Below, piece by piece: positions 40,622 to 49,558 of a DNA stretch of 51,502 nt. Source of the stretch: an uncultured Bacilli bacterium (GTDB lineage: Bacteria > Bacillota_I > Bacilli_A > RF39 > UBA660); assembly GCA_944331715.1 (NCBI GenBank), contig CALVIP010000006.1, forward strand, positions 1 through 51,502. The letters are read 5' to 3'. The notes under the pieces are model-generated. The model made no database searches. It was not told where the DNA came from and saw nothing but the letters and a program-made list of their open reading frames with translations. The position numbers were made by a program, and so were the translations under genes. Within the stretch, counting starts at the first letter, position 1. Every line of letters begins with the position of its first letter.

Positions 40622-42523
40622 CTAAATCTTATAATCATCTTCTAGAGTAAACTCAACATTTTCATCTATCCACTCTTTACGAGGTGCAACTTCATCTCCC
40701 ATAAGAACAGAGACACGTTTTTCTGCTAGTTGAGCATCTTCTATTTTAACTCTAATTAAAGTTCTTGAACCAGGCTTCATAGTAGTTTCACATAACTGAT
40801 CGGCATTCATTTCACCAAGACCTTTATATCTTTGAATTTCACACTTCTTACCTTTAGATTTTTCTTTCATTTCTTCTACGGTATAAGCATAATCTATATT
40901 TTTACCAGATTGAATTTTGAAAAGTGGTGGTAATGCTACATAAAGTCTTCCATCTTCTATTAATGGTTTCATATAACGATAGAAGAATGTTAATAATAAA
41001 CACTGTATATGTCCTCCATCTTCATCAGCATCGCTCATGATGATTACTTTGTTATACTCACAATCATTTATATCAAAGTTAGCCCCATATCCTGCTCCTA
41101 TGGTATAAATCATGGTATTAATCTCTTCATTTTTTAAGATATCTTCTACTTTAGCTTTCTCTGTATTTAAAACTTTACCACGTAAAGGAAGTATCGCTTG
41201 ATATTTTCTATCTCTTCCCTGCTTTGCAGAACCACCTGCAGAATCACCCTCTACTAAGAATAGTTCTTTTTTGGATTTATCTTTAGACTGTGCAGGTGTT
41301 AGTTTACCAGATAAGGCTCTTTCTTTTGGATTTTTACTCTTACCTTTTCTTGCTTCTTCTCTTGCCTTCCTTGCTGCTTCTCTTGCAACTTTACTTTTTA
41401 ATGATTTAGTAATTATCTCTGTTGCAATCGCTTTATTTTCTTCTAAATAAAACTGTAATTTCTCAGTAACAATAGAATCTACTATTGTTCTAGCTTGAGG
41501 TGTTCCGAGTTTTCCTTTAGTTTGGCCTTCAAACTGTAACATATCTTCTGGTATTTTTAAAGAGATAACAGCAGTTAGACCTTCTCTAACGTCACTACCT
41601 TCAAGTGCTTTCTCTTTACCTTTAATAAAGCCATTATTTTTGGCATAATCATTAAAAACACGAGTTAAAGCCGTTTTAAATCCTACTTCATGGGTACCAC
41701 CATCACTAGTCTTAACATTATTAACGAATGATACAATATTTTCCTGATATGTATCAGTATATTGCATAGCGATTTCTACATCTATTTTATTTTTAACTCC
41801 TTCAAAGTCTAAAACATTATGTAAAGTAGTTTTATCTTCATTAAGGTACTCTACAAAAGCGACTAAACCGGTTTCATAACAAAACTTAGCATGTCTATCA
41901 TCTTCTTCATCATGTACTTCTATTGTTAATCCTTTTAAAAGAAAAGCAGACTCTTGCATTCTTTCACAGATAGTTGTATATGAAAAGTTTGTTGTTGAAA
42001 ATATTTCTGGATCTGGTAGGAATCTAACAGTTGTCCCTGTTTTATTAGTAGTACCTATTTTCTTTAATGGTTTATCTACTTTTCCCCCATCTTTAAAGCG
42101 AATAAAGTACTCTCCTTTATCTCTTTTTATAGTTACTTCCATCCATTTAGACAAAGCATTAACAACACTACCACCAACACCATGAAGTCCTCCAGATACT
42201 TTATAACCAGACTCTTCAAATTTACCACCAGCATGAAGTACAGTATAGATAACTTCAGGAGTTGGTTTACCTGATGCATGCATTCCAACAGGAACACCAC
42301 GTCCTTCATCACTTACACTGACACTTTTATCAGAATGTATTGTTATAACGATATGTTTTCCATAACCATTTATCGCTTCATCTATGGCATTATCTACAAT
42401 TTCCCATACTAAATGGTGAAGACCTCTTTTATCAGTAGAACCAATATACATACCAGGTCTCTTTCTAACTGCTTCTAATCCTTCTAATATTTTTATTGAA
42501 CTATCATCATATTTTACTGCCAT
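40622..42523 (-). CDS. parE: DNA topoisomerase IV subunit B
   Basis: 633 aa. GHKL ATPase motifs EIVDNAIDEA and GGLHGVGGSVVNALS. Toprim motifs ELFLVEGDSAGGSAKQGRDR and MSDADEDGGHIQ, where DED replaces the more usual DTD without losing the metal Asp residues. It is called ParE rather than GyrB because of AILPLRGKVLNTEKA and the downstream parC. AAGGATGTG precedes the ATG. Confidence 0.93.
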   Translation of the reverse strand: MAVKYDDSSIKILEGLEAVRKRPGMYIGSTDKRGLHHLVWEIVDNAIDEAINGYGKHIVITIHSDKSVSVSDEGRGVPVGMHASGKPTPEVIYTVLHAGGKFEESGYKVSGGLHGVGGSVVNALSKWMEVTIKRDKGEYFIRFKDGGKVDKPLKKIGTTNKTGTTVRFLPDPEIFSTTNFSYTTICERMQESAFLLKGLTIEVHDEEDDRHAKFCYETGLVAFVEYLNEDKTTLHNVLDFEGVKNKIDVEIAMQYTDTYQENIVSFVNNVKTSDGGTHEVGFKTALTRVFNDYAKNNGFIKGKEKALEGSDVREGLTAVISLKIPEDMLQFEGQTKGKLGTPQARTIVDSIVTEKLQFYLEENKAIATEIITKSLKSKVAREAARKAREEARKGKSKNPKERALSGKLTPAQSKDKSKKELFLVEGDSAGGSAKQGRDRKYQAILPLRGKVLNTEKAKVEDILKNEEINTMIYTIGAGYGANFDINDCEYNKVIIMSDADEDGGHIQCLLLTFFYRYMKPLIEDGRLYVALPPLFKIQSGKNIDYAYTVEEMKEKSKGKKCEIQRYKGLGEMNADQLCETTMKPGSRTLIRVKIEDAQLAEKRVSVLMGDEVAPRKEWIDENVEFTLEDDYKI

Positions 42524-42550
42524 TATTTCACATCCTTCAAGATTTCAAAA

Positions 42551-42575
42551 AAAAGATACAAAAGCTTTATCTTTT
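42551..42575 (-). terminator. Terminator-like hairpin in the parE leader
   Basis: Stem AAAAGATA (42551-42558)/TATCTTTT (42568-42575) with an A8 run giving a T-tract on the minus strand. It lies between the likely parE promoter (42602-42630) and parE, and also downstream of the 42667 gene. It may be a plain terminator for that gene or an attenuator. Confidence 0.55.
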
Positions 42576-42601
42576 GCCCTTATCTATTCTTTTCAACGTT
42601 T

Positions 42602-42630
42602 ATTTTATCAAAAAAAAGAAGTAAATTCAA
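42602..42630 (-). promoter_or_regulatory. Likely parE operon promoter
   Basis: Minus strand -35 TTGAAT (42625-42630), 17 bp, -10 TAAAAT (42602-42607). Confidence 0.5.
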
Positions 42631-42666
42631 GAAATTTACATTCTTTATGTCAAATTTATTTTATTA

Positions 42667-43431
42667 CTATCTTTCATTTCTCTCACATGTATAACCACTA
42701 TTCTCTAATTCTTGTTCAATAGTAGTAACACTCTCATCCAATTCATATTCTGGATAAAAACCTTCAAACTCTGTAATGTTATCAGTAATAAAGTCCATAT
42801 CAAGCTTTTCATAATCTATATTTTGAGTAGTAACTTGTACTGCAGCACTTACACTACAATCAGCAGTCATACCTATATTATTTTCCTCTAGCACGGTTTG
42901 AAGAAACTCACAAGAATTTTCCCTTTCTGTTAATACACTATCATCAGTCGCTGTATCTGAAAGCCTATTAGTCGTAGTCATTCTACTACTCTTTAATCTG
43001 TTTTTCTCATATTTAAAACTTAAATCATAGGTATAATCTAAATTATCAGTAGAATTTCTAAAAGTACAAGACATAGTACCACTCTTTAACTCATTCGCTC
43101 CAGTTTTATTATTCATATAGTCTGTTATAAAATTTGTAATATCTGGTAAAAAGAAAACAAAACCAAAGAGAAATAACATTAATAATACTAGAAATACAGG
43201 ATGCCCTTTTTTCTTTTTACCAGTAGTATTTTCTTCTATTTGTACAGAAGTTGGAACTTTATTATCAGTATTATTTTGACTAGTATTAGTCTCTACTGTC
43301 TTTTGATTTACTTCATTAGTATTAGTAACTTCTACAATTTGAGGTTTATTATTTTCAACATTATCTGTTCCTGGTGTTATTACTTTAGGAGTTTCTTCGT
43401 TAATATTTTCATTATTATTTTTGTCATTCAT
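42667..43431 (-). CDS. Uncharacterised single-span membrane protein
   Basis: 254 aa: an Asn/Thr/Glu-rich disordered cytoplasmic N-terminus (1-73), a Lys4 stop-transfer cluster, a membrane helix (about 78-97), then an extracellular domain with five cysteines (MSCTF, NSCEF, ADCSV, YTCER among them) that could form disulphides. The family is unknown. It follows the rpe gene on the same strand after 39 bp and may be the operon end. Confidence 0.55.
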   Translation of the reverse strand: MNDKNNNENINEETPKVITPGTDNVENNKPQIVEVTNTNEVNQKTVETNTSQNNTDNKVPTSVQIEENTTGKKKKGHPVFLVLLMLFLFGFVFFLPDITNFITDYMNNKTGANELKSGTMSCTFRNSTDNLDYTYDLSFKYEKNRLKSSRMTTTNRLSDTATDDSVLTERENSCEFLQTVLEENNIGMTADCSVSAAVQVTTQNIDYEKLDMDFITDNITEFEGFYPEYELDESVTTIEQELENSGYTCERNER

Positions 43432-43470
43432 AGAGTCTTCCTCCTCTTTATTCTAAATAAATTATAACAT

Positions 43471-44109
43471 TTAACTATTAAAACGTAAACTATTTATTTG
43501 TTTTTGAAAGTCTGTACTACTAGTTATATAATTGCCACTTACTATTATATCTGTTAAATTATATATTTTCTTTGCAACTATATTATTAATCCCACCATCA
43601 ACACTTATTTTAAATTTAAAATCTTTATACTCTTTCTTTAGGACTTTTAATTCTTTTAATTTATCTATAGTCTTATCGATAAACTTTTGTCCCCCTTTAC
43701 CTGGTATTACTCCCATTACTAATATTAAATCTATATATGGTAAGTATGGTATTAAAGATTCTACTTTATCAGTTGGATTAAGGGCAATACCTGTTTTTAT
43801 TCCATAACTTTTTATTAATTTTAAATTACTTAGAGTATCTTCTAGAGTATCTGAATGTATTGTAATATACTCTGTATTTAGACTAGCATAATCACCAATG
43901 TATTTACTTGGAGACTCTACCATTAAATGAACATCTAATCTTTTATCTGTAAACTTATAGATATGTCTCATCTCTTTAAATGGTAATGATTTATTTTCTA
44001 CATATTTACCATCCATAACATCTACATGGATAAAATCAACATCTGTGTCATTTAATTCTGTTAAAGTTTTTGGGATATCTTTACTAGTTAAAAAAGATGC
44101 ACTTATCAT
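43471..44109 (-). CDS. rpe: Ribulose-phosphate 3-epimerase
   Basis: 212-aa TIM barrel interconverting ribulose-5-phosphate and xylulose-5-phosphate. Metal-site residues are in FIHVDVMDGKY and DVHLMVESP, phosphate-binding in GVIPGKGGQKF, and KISVDGGIN completes the site. The ATGA start overlaps the rsgA stop. It forms part of the conserved rlmN-prpC-prkC-rsgA-rpe operon. Confidence 0.95.
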   Translation of the reverse strand: MISASFLTSKDIPKTLTELNDTDVDFIHVDVMDGKYVENKSLPFKEMRHIYKFTDKRLDVHLMVESPSKYIGDYASLNTEYITIHSDTLEDTLSNLKLIKSYGIKTGIALNPTDKVESLIPYLPYIDLILVMGVIPGKGGQKFIDKTIDKLKELKVLKKEYKDFKFKISVDGGINNIVAKKIYNLTDIIVSGNYITSSTDFQKQINSLRFNS

Positions 44110-44939
44110 TTAATCGCCTCCTCGTAAAATTTTAAATAACTATCATATCTACTCTTAAGGATTTTACCATCATCTACTGCTTTCTTAATACTACATTCAG
44201 CCTCTTTTGTATGAGAACAATCTCTAAAAGGACAAGTGTAATTAGAAAATTCTCTAAAAGCATATTTTATATCTTCTTTTTTATAAATAGATAAGTCTAA
44301 GGCAGAAAAACCTGGGGTATCTAAGACTTTACCATCTAAAAAGTCATATAGTTCTACATTTCTAGTAGTATGTCTACCTCTTCCTAGGGCAAGAGATACT
44401 TCTCCTGTCTTTAAATTCCAATTAGGATTTAATCTATTTAAAAGAGTACTCTTACCAGCACCTGTTTGTCCTATAAAAACAACAGTGTTGTCTTTAATAA
44501 GTTCTTTTATTTTATCTATATCATTGTTAGTAAGAACTCTATATCCTATATTAGTATAATATACCATTATCTCTTTTATTTTTTCATAAGTTTCTTTATC
44601 AACTAAATCTATTTTAGTTAGACAAATAACAACATCCACATTATTAAGTTCCATATGAGTAATAAATTTATCTAATAAACCTAAAGAAAAGTCAGGATTA
44701 ACAAGACTTGTAATGATAAAGGCTCTATCTATGTTACTTACCATAGGTCTATTAAAAGTATTTTTCCTAGGTAATATTTCTTCTATTACTAAAGTTTTAT
44801 CATTAAATCTAACATAATCTCCGACTTTAGGTATTATTTTTTCTTTTCTAAATTTTCCTCTTGGAATAGTATTATAAGTTTTATTATTACATTTAACTAT
44901 ATGTCTATTACTGCTTATTTTAATAATTTGTCCTTGCAT
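44106..44939 (-). CDS. rsgA: Ribosome small-subunit GTPase RsgA
   Basis: 277 aa, circularly permuted GTPase of 30S maturation: an OB fold at the N-terminus, G4 TKID (108-111) before G1 GQTGAGKST (157-165) and G3 DTPG (207-210). Zinc finger Cys236, Cys241, His243, Cys249. Its ribosome site overlaps the 3' end of prkC. Confidence 0.96.
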   Translation of the reverse strand: MQGQIIKISSNRHIVKCNNKTYNTIPRGKFRKEKIIPKVGDYVRFNDKTLVIEEILPRKNTFNRPMVSNIDRAFIITSLVNPDFSLGLLDKFITHMELNNVDVVICLTKIDLVDKETYEKIKEIMVYYTNIGYRVLTNNDIDKIKELIKDNTVVFIGQTGAGKSTLLNRLNPNWNLKTGEVSLALGRGRHTTRNVELYDFLDGKVLDTPGFSALDLSIYKKEDIKYAFREFSNYTCPFRDCSHTKEAECSIKKAVDDGKILKSRYDSYLKFYEEAIK

Positions 44940-44941
44940 AT

Positions 44942-46717
44942 TTATTCACCTTGAATATCTTGATTATTATTGTTTGGATTGTTTTCATTATCGTTATTAT
45001 TATTATTTTTTTCATCATCATCTGTTGTAGGTTCATTTTCAGTTTCTACTAATCTACCTATAGTAATAGTTACACTATCATTATTTCTAACAGTAGAACC
45101 ATTTGGACGAGATTGAGTAATAATTTTACCATTCATACTTTCATCTGTTACATCTTGATATTCTGTTGTTACAGTTACACAAGCATTATTAGCCCAACTA
45201 GTTACAGCATCTGGTGTTTGTAAATACCAGTCTGGGAAAGTAATAGCTTTTAATATTGTTAAAGTTATCTCATCACCACTTGTAACTTCACTTCCTTCAT
45301 CAAGTGATTGTGAAATAACAAGATTTTGTCCAATAACACTACAAGTTGTAGCATCTGGCTCTATCTCATTTGTTTTAACTTCTAAGCCCATATCTTCAAG
45401 TAATTCTCTTGCTTCATTAACATCCATATTAACATAATTTTCAAGAGTATATGTCTTTACACCTGTTGATTTATATAAGGTTACACGAGTTCCTTCTTTT
45501 ACTGTACTACCACTTCTTGGATCTGTTCTAATAATTCTATTTTTCTTAACATCTTCACTACTTACTTCTTCTATTTTACTATTAACAGTAAGTCCTGCAT
45601 CTTCTAGAGTAGACTCTGCTTTACTTACAGTCATACCACTAACATCTGGAACTTTAACATCTTTTTCTGCTGTAACAGCAGGAATAATAAAGAATACTGC
45701 TAGTAATGCTATTACAATTACTCCTGCAATAATTGATAAAGCGATTATTAATTTATTAGATTTTTTTGTCTTTTCATCAGTAATAGGAGTAGCAATACCT
45801 TCATTACTATCACTTATTGGTTCCATTATTTTAGTAGTCTCATCTACTTCATTTTCAGGATATGGATAAACATATGGTTCTTCATTTATTCTATCATCGT
45901 TTAATGCTGTTAATAAGTCATTATGCATACTCTTAGCATCATCATATCTATTTTTAGGATTTTTAGCAGTTGATTTTAAGATGATATTTTCTATACTTTG
46001 AGGTATATCATTATTTAGTTTATGAACATCAGGTAATGGTTCTTTCATTTGTTTTAAAGCTATTTCAACAGCACTATCACCTTTAAATGGAAGTTCTCCT
46101 GTTAATAGTTCATAGAAGATAATTCCCATTGAATAGATATCACTTTTTATAGTTGTCCCTTTACCAGCTGCTTGTTCTGGTGGTAAATAGTGAACTGAAC
46201 CCATAACAGAATTAGTTTGTGTTAACTGAGTTGAATTAAGAGCCATAGCAATACCAAAGTCTGTTATTTTTATCTGTCCATCATCTTGGATCATAATATT
46301 TTGTGGTTTTAAATCTCTATGAACGATATAAGAGTCATGTGCATGAGCCATACCATCTGTTAGTTGTAACATAATATCAATCGCTTCTGATAAAGTTAGA
46401 CTACCACGTTTTTTTAGTAATTGTTTTAGAGTCTTTCCTTCAACATATTCCATGACAATATAGTATAGTCCATCATCTTCTCCTACATCATACATGGCAA
46501 CGATATTAGGATGAGAAAGACTAGAAGCTGATAAAGCTTCACGTTGAAAACGTCTTACAAATTTTTCATCATTTGCAAGGTCTCCCCTTAATACTTTTAT
46601 CGCTACATTTCTATCAAGTATAGTATCATATGCAAGATAGACATTAGCCATACCACCTTCGCCTATTGATTTAATTATCTCATAACGATCATTAATTTTT
46701 TGCCCCTTTGTAACCAT
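44942..46717 (-). CDS. prkC: Serine/threonine protein kinase with PASTA domains (PrkC/Stk1)
   Basis: 591 aa. Cytoplasmic Hanks-type kinase with Lys41, catalytic HRDLKPQN (Asp135) and DFG (Asp153). A membrane helix at about 323-346. Three extracellular PASTA repeats bind muropeptide or lipid II, the first starting VKVPDVSGMTVSKAE, and an Asn/Asp-rich tail follows. Its ATG overlaps the prpC stop (TAATG), so kinase and phosphatase are co-translated. Confidence 0.96.
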   Translation of the reverse strand: MVTKGQKINDRYEIIKSIGEGGMANVYLAYDTILDRNVAIKVLRGDLANDEKFVRRFQREALSASSLSHPNIVAMYDVGEDDGLYYIVMEYVEGKTLKQLLKKRGSLTLSEAIDIMLQLTDGMAHAHDSYIVHRDLKPQNIMIQDDGQIKITDFGIAMALNSTQLTQTNSVMGSVHYLPPEQAAGKGTTIKSDIYSMGIIFYELLTGELPFKGDSAVEIALKQMKEPLPDVHKLNNDIPQSIENIILKSTAKNPKNRYDDAKSMHNDLLTALNDDRINEEPYVYPYPENEVDETTKIMEPISDSNEGIATPITDEKTKKSNKLIIALSIIAGVIVIALLAVFFIIPAVTAEKDVKVPDVSGMTVSKAESTLEDAGLTVNSKIEEVSSEDVKKNRIIRTDPRSGSTVKEGTRVTLYKSTGVKTYTLENYVNMDVNEARELLEDMGLEVKTNEIEPDATTCSVIGQNLVISQSLDEGSEVTSGDEITLTILKAITFPDWYLQTPDAVTSWANNACVTVTTEYQDVTDESMNGKIITQSRPNGSTVRNNDSVTITIGRLVETENEPTTDDDEKNNNNNDNENNPNNNNQDIQGE

Positions 46718-47457
46718 TATTCTTCACCTTCTCCTAAAATTAAGTATGCTACTGATATATTATCAGTTCCCCCTCTATTGTTAGCTTTCCTAATTAGTTT
46801 AATAACTTTATCTTCTATATCTCCTTCTCCAATTAAGACTCTTTCTATTGCTTCTTCATCTAACATATTAGTAAGTCCATCACTAGATAAAAGAATTGCA
46901 TCTATTTCCATATCACAATCAAAGATATCTATATCGATAGGATCATTAGCTCCAAGTGCTTTCATCAAAACATTTTTCTTAGGATGATCCTTCGCTTCTT
47001 CTTCTGTTAATTCACCAGCTGACACAAGTAAGTTAACTAGTGTATGGTCATATGTTACTTTATGTAGTTTCTCATCTTTCATAACAAAACCTGATGAGTC
47101 TCCAATATTTCCAAATAATATATAATCTTTTGTAATGATAGCAGTGACAAGGGTTGTTCCCATTCCTTTACTTTCAGGATGAGTCTTTTCATGTCTAAAG
47201 ATACTATCATTTATTTCATTAACACTATCTCTTAAAAAATTAACAGCATCCATCTTACTCATATTATGGAAGTTTTCATTAAAGTCTTTTGCAAGATGGG
47301 TTATAGCGATAGATGATGCTACTTCTCCAGCAGAATGTCCCCCCATACCATCAGCGATAGCCATAAGTGTATCGTTATCACTATTATGTACTATTAAGAC
47401 ACTATCTTCATTATGGTCTCTAACCTTTCCTGCATCAGTTAAATAAAACGATTTCAT
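46717..47457 (-). CDS. prpC: PP2C-family protein phosphatase (PrpC/Stp)
   Basis: 246 aa with the PP2C metal-binding motifs DHNEDS, AIADGMGGHSAGE, FGNIGDSSG, SSDGL and GGTDNISV. It reverses PrkC phosphorylation. The ATGA start overlaps the rlmN stop. Confidence 0.96.
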   Translation of the reverse strand: MKSFYLTDAGKVRDHNEDSVLIVHNSDNDTLMAIADGMGGHSAGEVASSIAITHLAKDFNENFHNMSKMDAVNFLRDSVNEINDSIFRHEKTHPESKGMGTTLVTAIITKDYILFGNIGDSSGFVMKDEKLHKVTYDHTLVNLLVSAGELTEEEAKDHPKKNVLMKALGANDPIDIDIFDCDMEIDAILLSSDGLTNMLDEEAIERVLIGEGDIEDKVIKLIRKANNRGGTDNISVAYLILGEGEE

Positions 47458-48473
47458 ATATCCTCCTTCTTACTTCTAAGCTGTCCACAAGCAGCACTAA
47501 TAGTACCACCAAACTCTCGCCTAATTGTAACTGTAATATTGTTTTTCTTTAGTATATCATAAAACTTAGCAATTGTTAAAGGTTTACTTCGTTTATACTG
47601 TAAAGCATCTGTTTCATTATATGGTATTAAATTAACATATGAGTTTATTCCTTTTAATAAATTTACTAATTCTAAAGCATGTTCTTCTTTATCATTAACA
47701 CCATCTAACATAATATATTCAAAGGTTACTCTTCTATTTGTTTTTTCTAAGTATACTTTAATGGCATTTATTAAATCTTTTAGAGGATATACTTTAGCGA
47801 TAGGCATTATCTCTTTTCTTAATTTATCATTTGGAGCATGCAAGCTAATAGCAAGATTTACCTGATATGGGAAATTAGCAAATTCTAATATTTTAGGAAC
47901 AAGACCACAAGTTGATACTGTTATATGTCTTGCTCCTATATTAAGTCCTTTAGGATGATTTGTTATTCTAATAAAGTTACAGATATTATCATAATTATCA
48001 AAAGGTTCTCCTATTCCCATAATAACTACATGACTAATTCTAAGGTTAGATTCATCTTCTACTTTAAGTATCTGCTCTACCATTTCTCCTGTAGTTAAAT
48101 TACGTACTTTCTTACGTCTACCTGATTCACAAAACTTACACCCCATATTACATCCTACTTGGCTAGAAATACAAAGACTATTACCATAATCATGATTCAT
48201 AAGTACCGCTTCAACATGCTCTTTATCATTTAGTTTAAATAAATACTTTCTAACATCTTTAGCTTTTTCTACTGTAACGATCTCTATATTAGAAATAGTA
48301 AAGTCTTTACTTAATTTCTCTCTTACCTCTTTCTTTATATTAGTCGCTTCATCAAAAGAAGTGATTCTCTTATTATAAAGCCAAGAGAAAAGTTCTGTTG
48401 CATAATATTTTTTTTCATCTATTTTTAGAAAATATTCTGTTAATTCATCTATAGTTAAATCATATATACTCAT
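47454..48473 (-). CDS. rlmN: Dual-specificity rRNA/tRNA m2A methyltransferase RlmN
   Basis: 339-aa radical SAM enzyme with CNMGCKFC (Cys108, 112, 115) for the Fe-S cluster and the methyl-carrier Cys329 in AACGQL near the C-terminus. It methylates A2503 of 23S rRNA and A37 of some tRNAs. It is first gene of the operon; a TATAAT lies at 48497-48502 and GAGGTGAG precedes the ATG. Confidence 0.95.
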   Translation of the reverse strand: MSIYDLTIDELTEYFLKIDEKKYYATELFSWLYNKRITSFDEATNIKKEVREKLSKDFTISNIEIVTVEKAKDVRKYLFKLNDKEHVEAVLMNHDYGNSLCISSQVGCNMGCKFCESGRRKKVRNLTTGEMVEQILKVEDESNLRISHVVIMGIGEPFDNYDNICNFIRITNHPKGLNIGARHITVSTCGLVPKILEFANFPYQVNLAISLHAPNDKLRKEIMPIAKVYPLKDLINAIKVYLEKTNRRVTFEYIMLDGVNDKEEHALELVNLLKGINSYVNLIPYNETDALQYKRSKPLTIAKFYDILKKNNITVTIRREFGGTISAACGQLRSKKEDI

Positions 48474-48528
48474 AACTCACCTCTACAACTACATTTATTA
48501 TACATTAAAACTTGAGGAAAAACATCAA

Positions 48529-48557
48529 AAAACTGATAAAATGTATCTATCAGTTTT
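48529..48557 (-). terminator. Terminator of the Rpn-type nuclease gene
   Basis: Stem AAAACTGATA/TATCAGTTTT followed by T6 on the minus strand, 8 bp beyond the stop at 48565. Confidence 0.8.
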
Positions 48558-48564
48558 GTAATAT

Positions 48565-49416
48565 TTAGTCAGTTAAGTTCTCTAACTCTTCTTTACTTAA
48601 ACCAGTATTTCTAGATACTACCTCTATAGGTATACCATCTTTAAGAAAGTTTTTTGCAATAGCAATTTTCTCTTCTTCTTTTCCTTTAATAATTCCATTC
48701 TCATAACCATCATCATAGCCATCAAGTCTTGCTGAATTTATCTCTTTTCTTCTAACTAACTCTACATTATAATCTGTTCTAAACTTATCATCTTCATTTA
48801 GTCTTTCTAACTTATCCACGATATATAACGCCTCCTCATTACCATTTGCAATCTCTCTCATCTCTTCATATGAACTTGCTATCATCATCGCTGCAAATGT
48901 TTCTTCTTCGTTACTTCCATTATATCTTACATTTTTTAGACTTTCAAGATAAATATTGTGTATTTTAATATCATCTATTACATCATTATATTTTTCATTT
49001 CTTAAAGTATAATCAACATTAATTGCATCAGGTTTTATCTTATAAAGACTATTATTAAAGTTAATTAATGCAGTTTTCATCTTAACAAAATCTTCTCCTT
49101 TTTCTAAGCCACCGCCGGCAATAAGGAAAAGATACATCCTATTTTTGATTAAGACTCTTTCTGATACATCTTTATTCATTTCTACTATAATGAAAGCTCT
49201 ATCTTTCTTTAATAAAACATCAAGTCTATAATCTCTTGCAACATTTCCACTATTTATTTCATTATCATATAATTGATACCCCTCTAAATCCAATTTAGAA
49301 TAATATTTAATTACTTTTTCAAAAAAGAATCTACTATCTTCATCTTTAAACATCCTTTTAAATGTTGTGTCAGATAAAAGTGTAAAGAATTCTTTTTTAG
49401 TTTCTTCTTTTTGCAT
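48565..49416 (-). CDS. Rpn/PD-(D/E)XK-family nuclease (putative transposase-like)
   Basis: 283 aa of the PDDEXK_2/Rpn group, recombination-promoting nucleases often annotated as transposases. Core residues are Asp66 in RLDVLLK and Glu79-x-Asn81 in IIVEMN. The C-terminus has the usual YENGIIKGKEEEKIAIAKN and IEVVSRNTGLSKEEL helical tail. It lies between rlmN and the group II intron, in a likely mobile-element-rich spot. TTGGAGG precedes the ATG. Confidence 0.8.
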   Translation of the reverse strand: MQKEETKKEFFTLLSDTTFKRMFKDEDSRFFFEKVIKYYSKLDLEGYQLYDNEINSGNVARDYRLDVLLKKDRAFIIVEMNKDVSERVLIKNRMYLFLIAGGGLEKGEDFVKMKTALINFNNSLYKIKPDAINVDYTLRNEKYNDVIDDIKIHNIYLESLKNVRYNGSNEEETFAAMMIASSYEEMREIANGNEEALYIVDKLERLNEDDKFRTDYNVELVRRKEINSARLDGYDDGYENGIIKGKEEEKIAIAKNFLKDGIPIEVVSRNTGLSKEELENLTD

Positions 49417-49505
49417 AAAATTTTACCTCCAATAATTTAATTTCTTTCTAGAAAGTGATTTAACTCTATCATGGAAGGAAAATTAATGCAAAAAGAGAAT
49501 TTTGT

Positions 49506-49533
49506 AAATTCAGTTAAAAACAGGACTGAATTT
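49506..49533. repeat. Inverted repeat downstream of the group II intron
   Basis: AAATTCAGT/ACTGAATTT arms with a 10-nt loop, overlapping a 15-bp palindrome GAATTTATTAAATTC (49528-49542). Located in the 3' exon side of the intron; no gene is seen in 49417-49558. Confidence 0.5.
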
Positions 49534-49558
49534 ATTAAATTCGTCTAGAGAAAATCGA

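Noticed and set aside
48565-49416. Rpn-type gene as an insertion sequence
   Set aside because: No terminal inverted repeats or target duplication were found around it; treated as a stand-alone nuclease.
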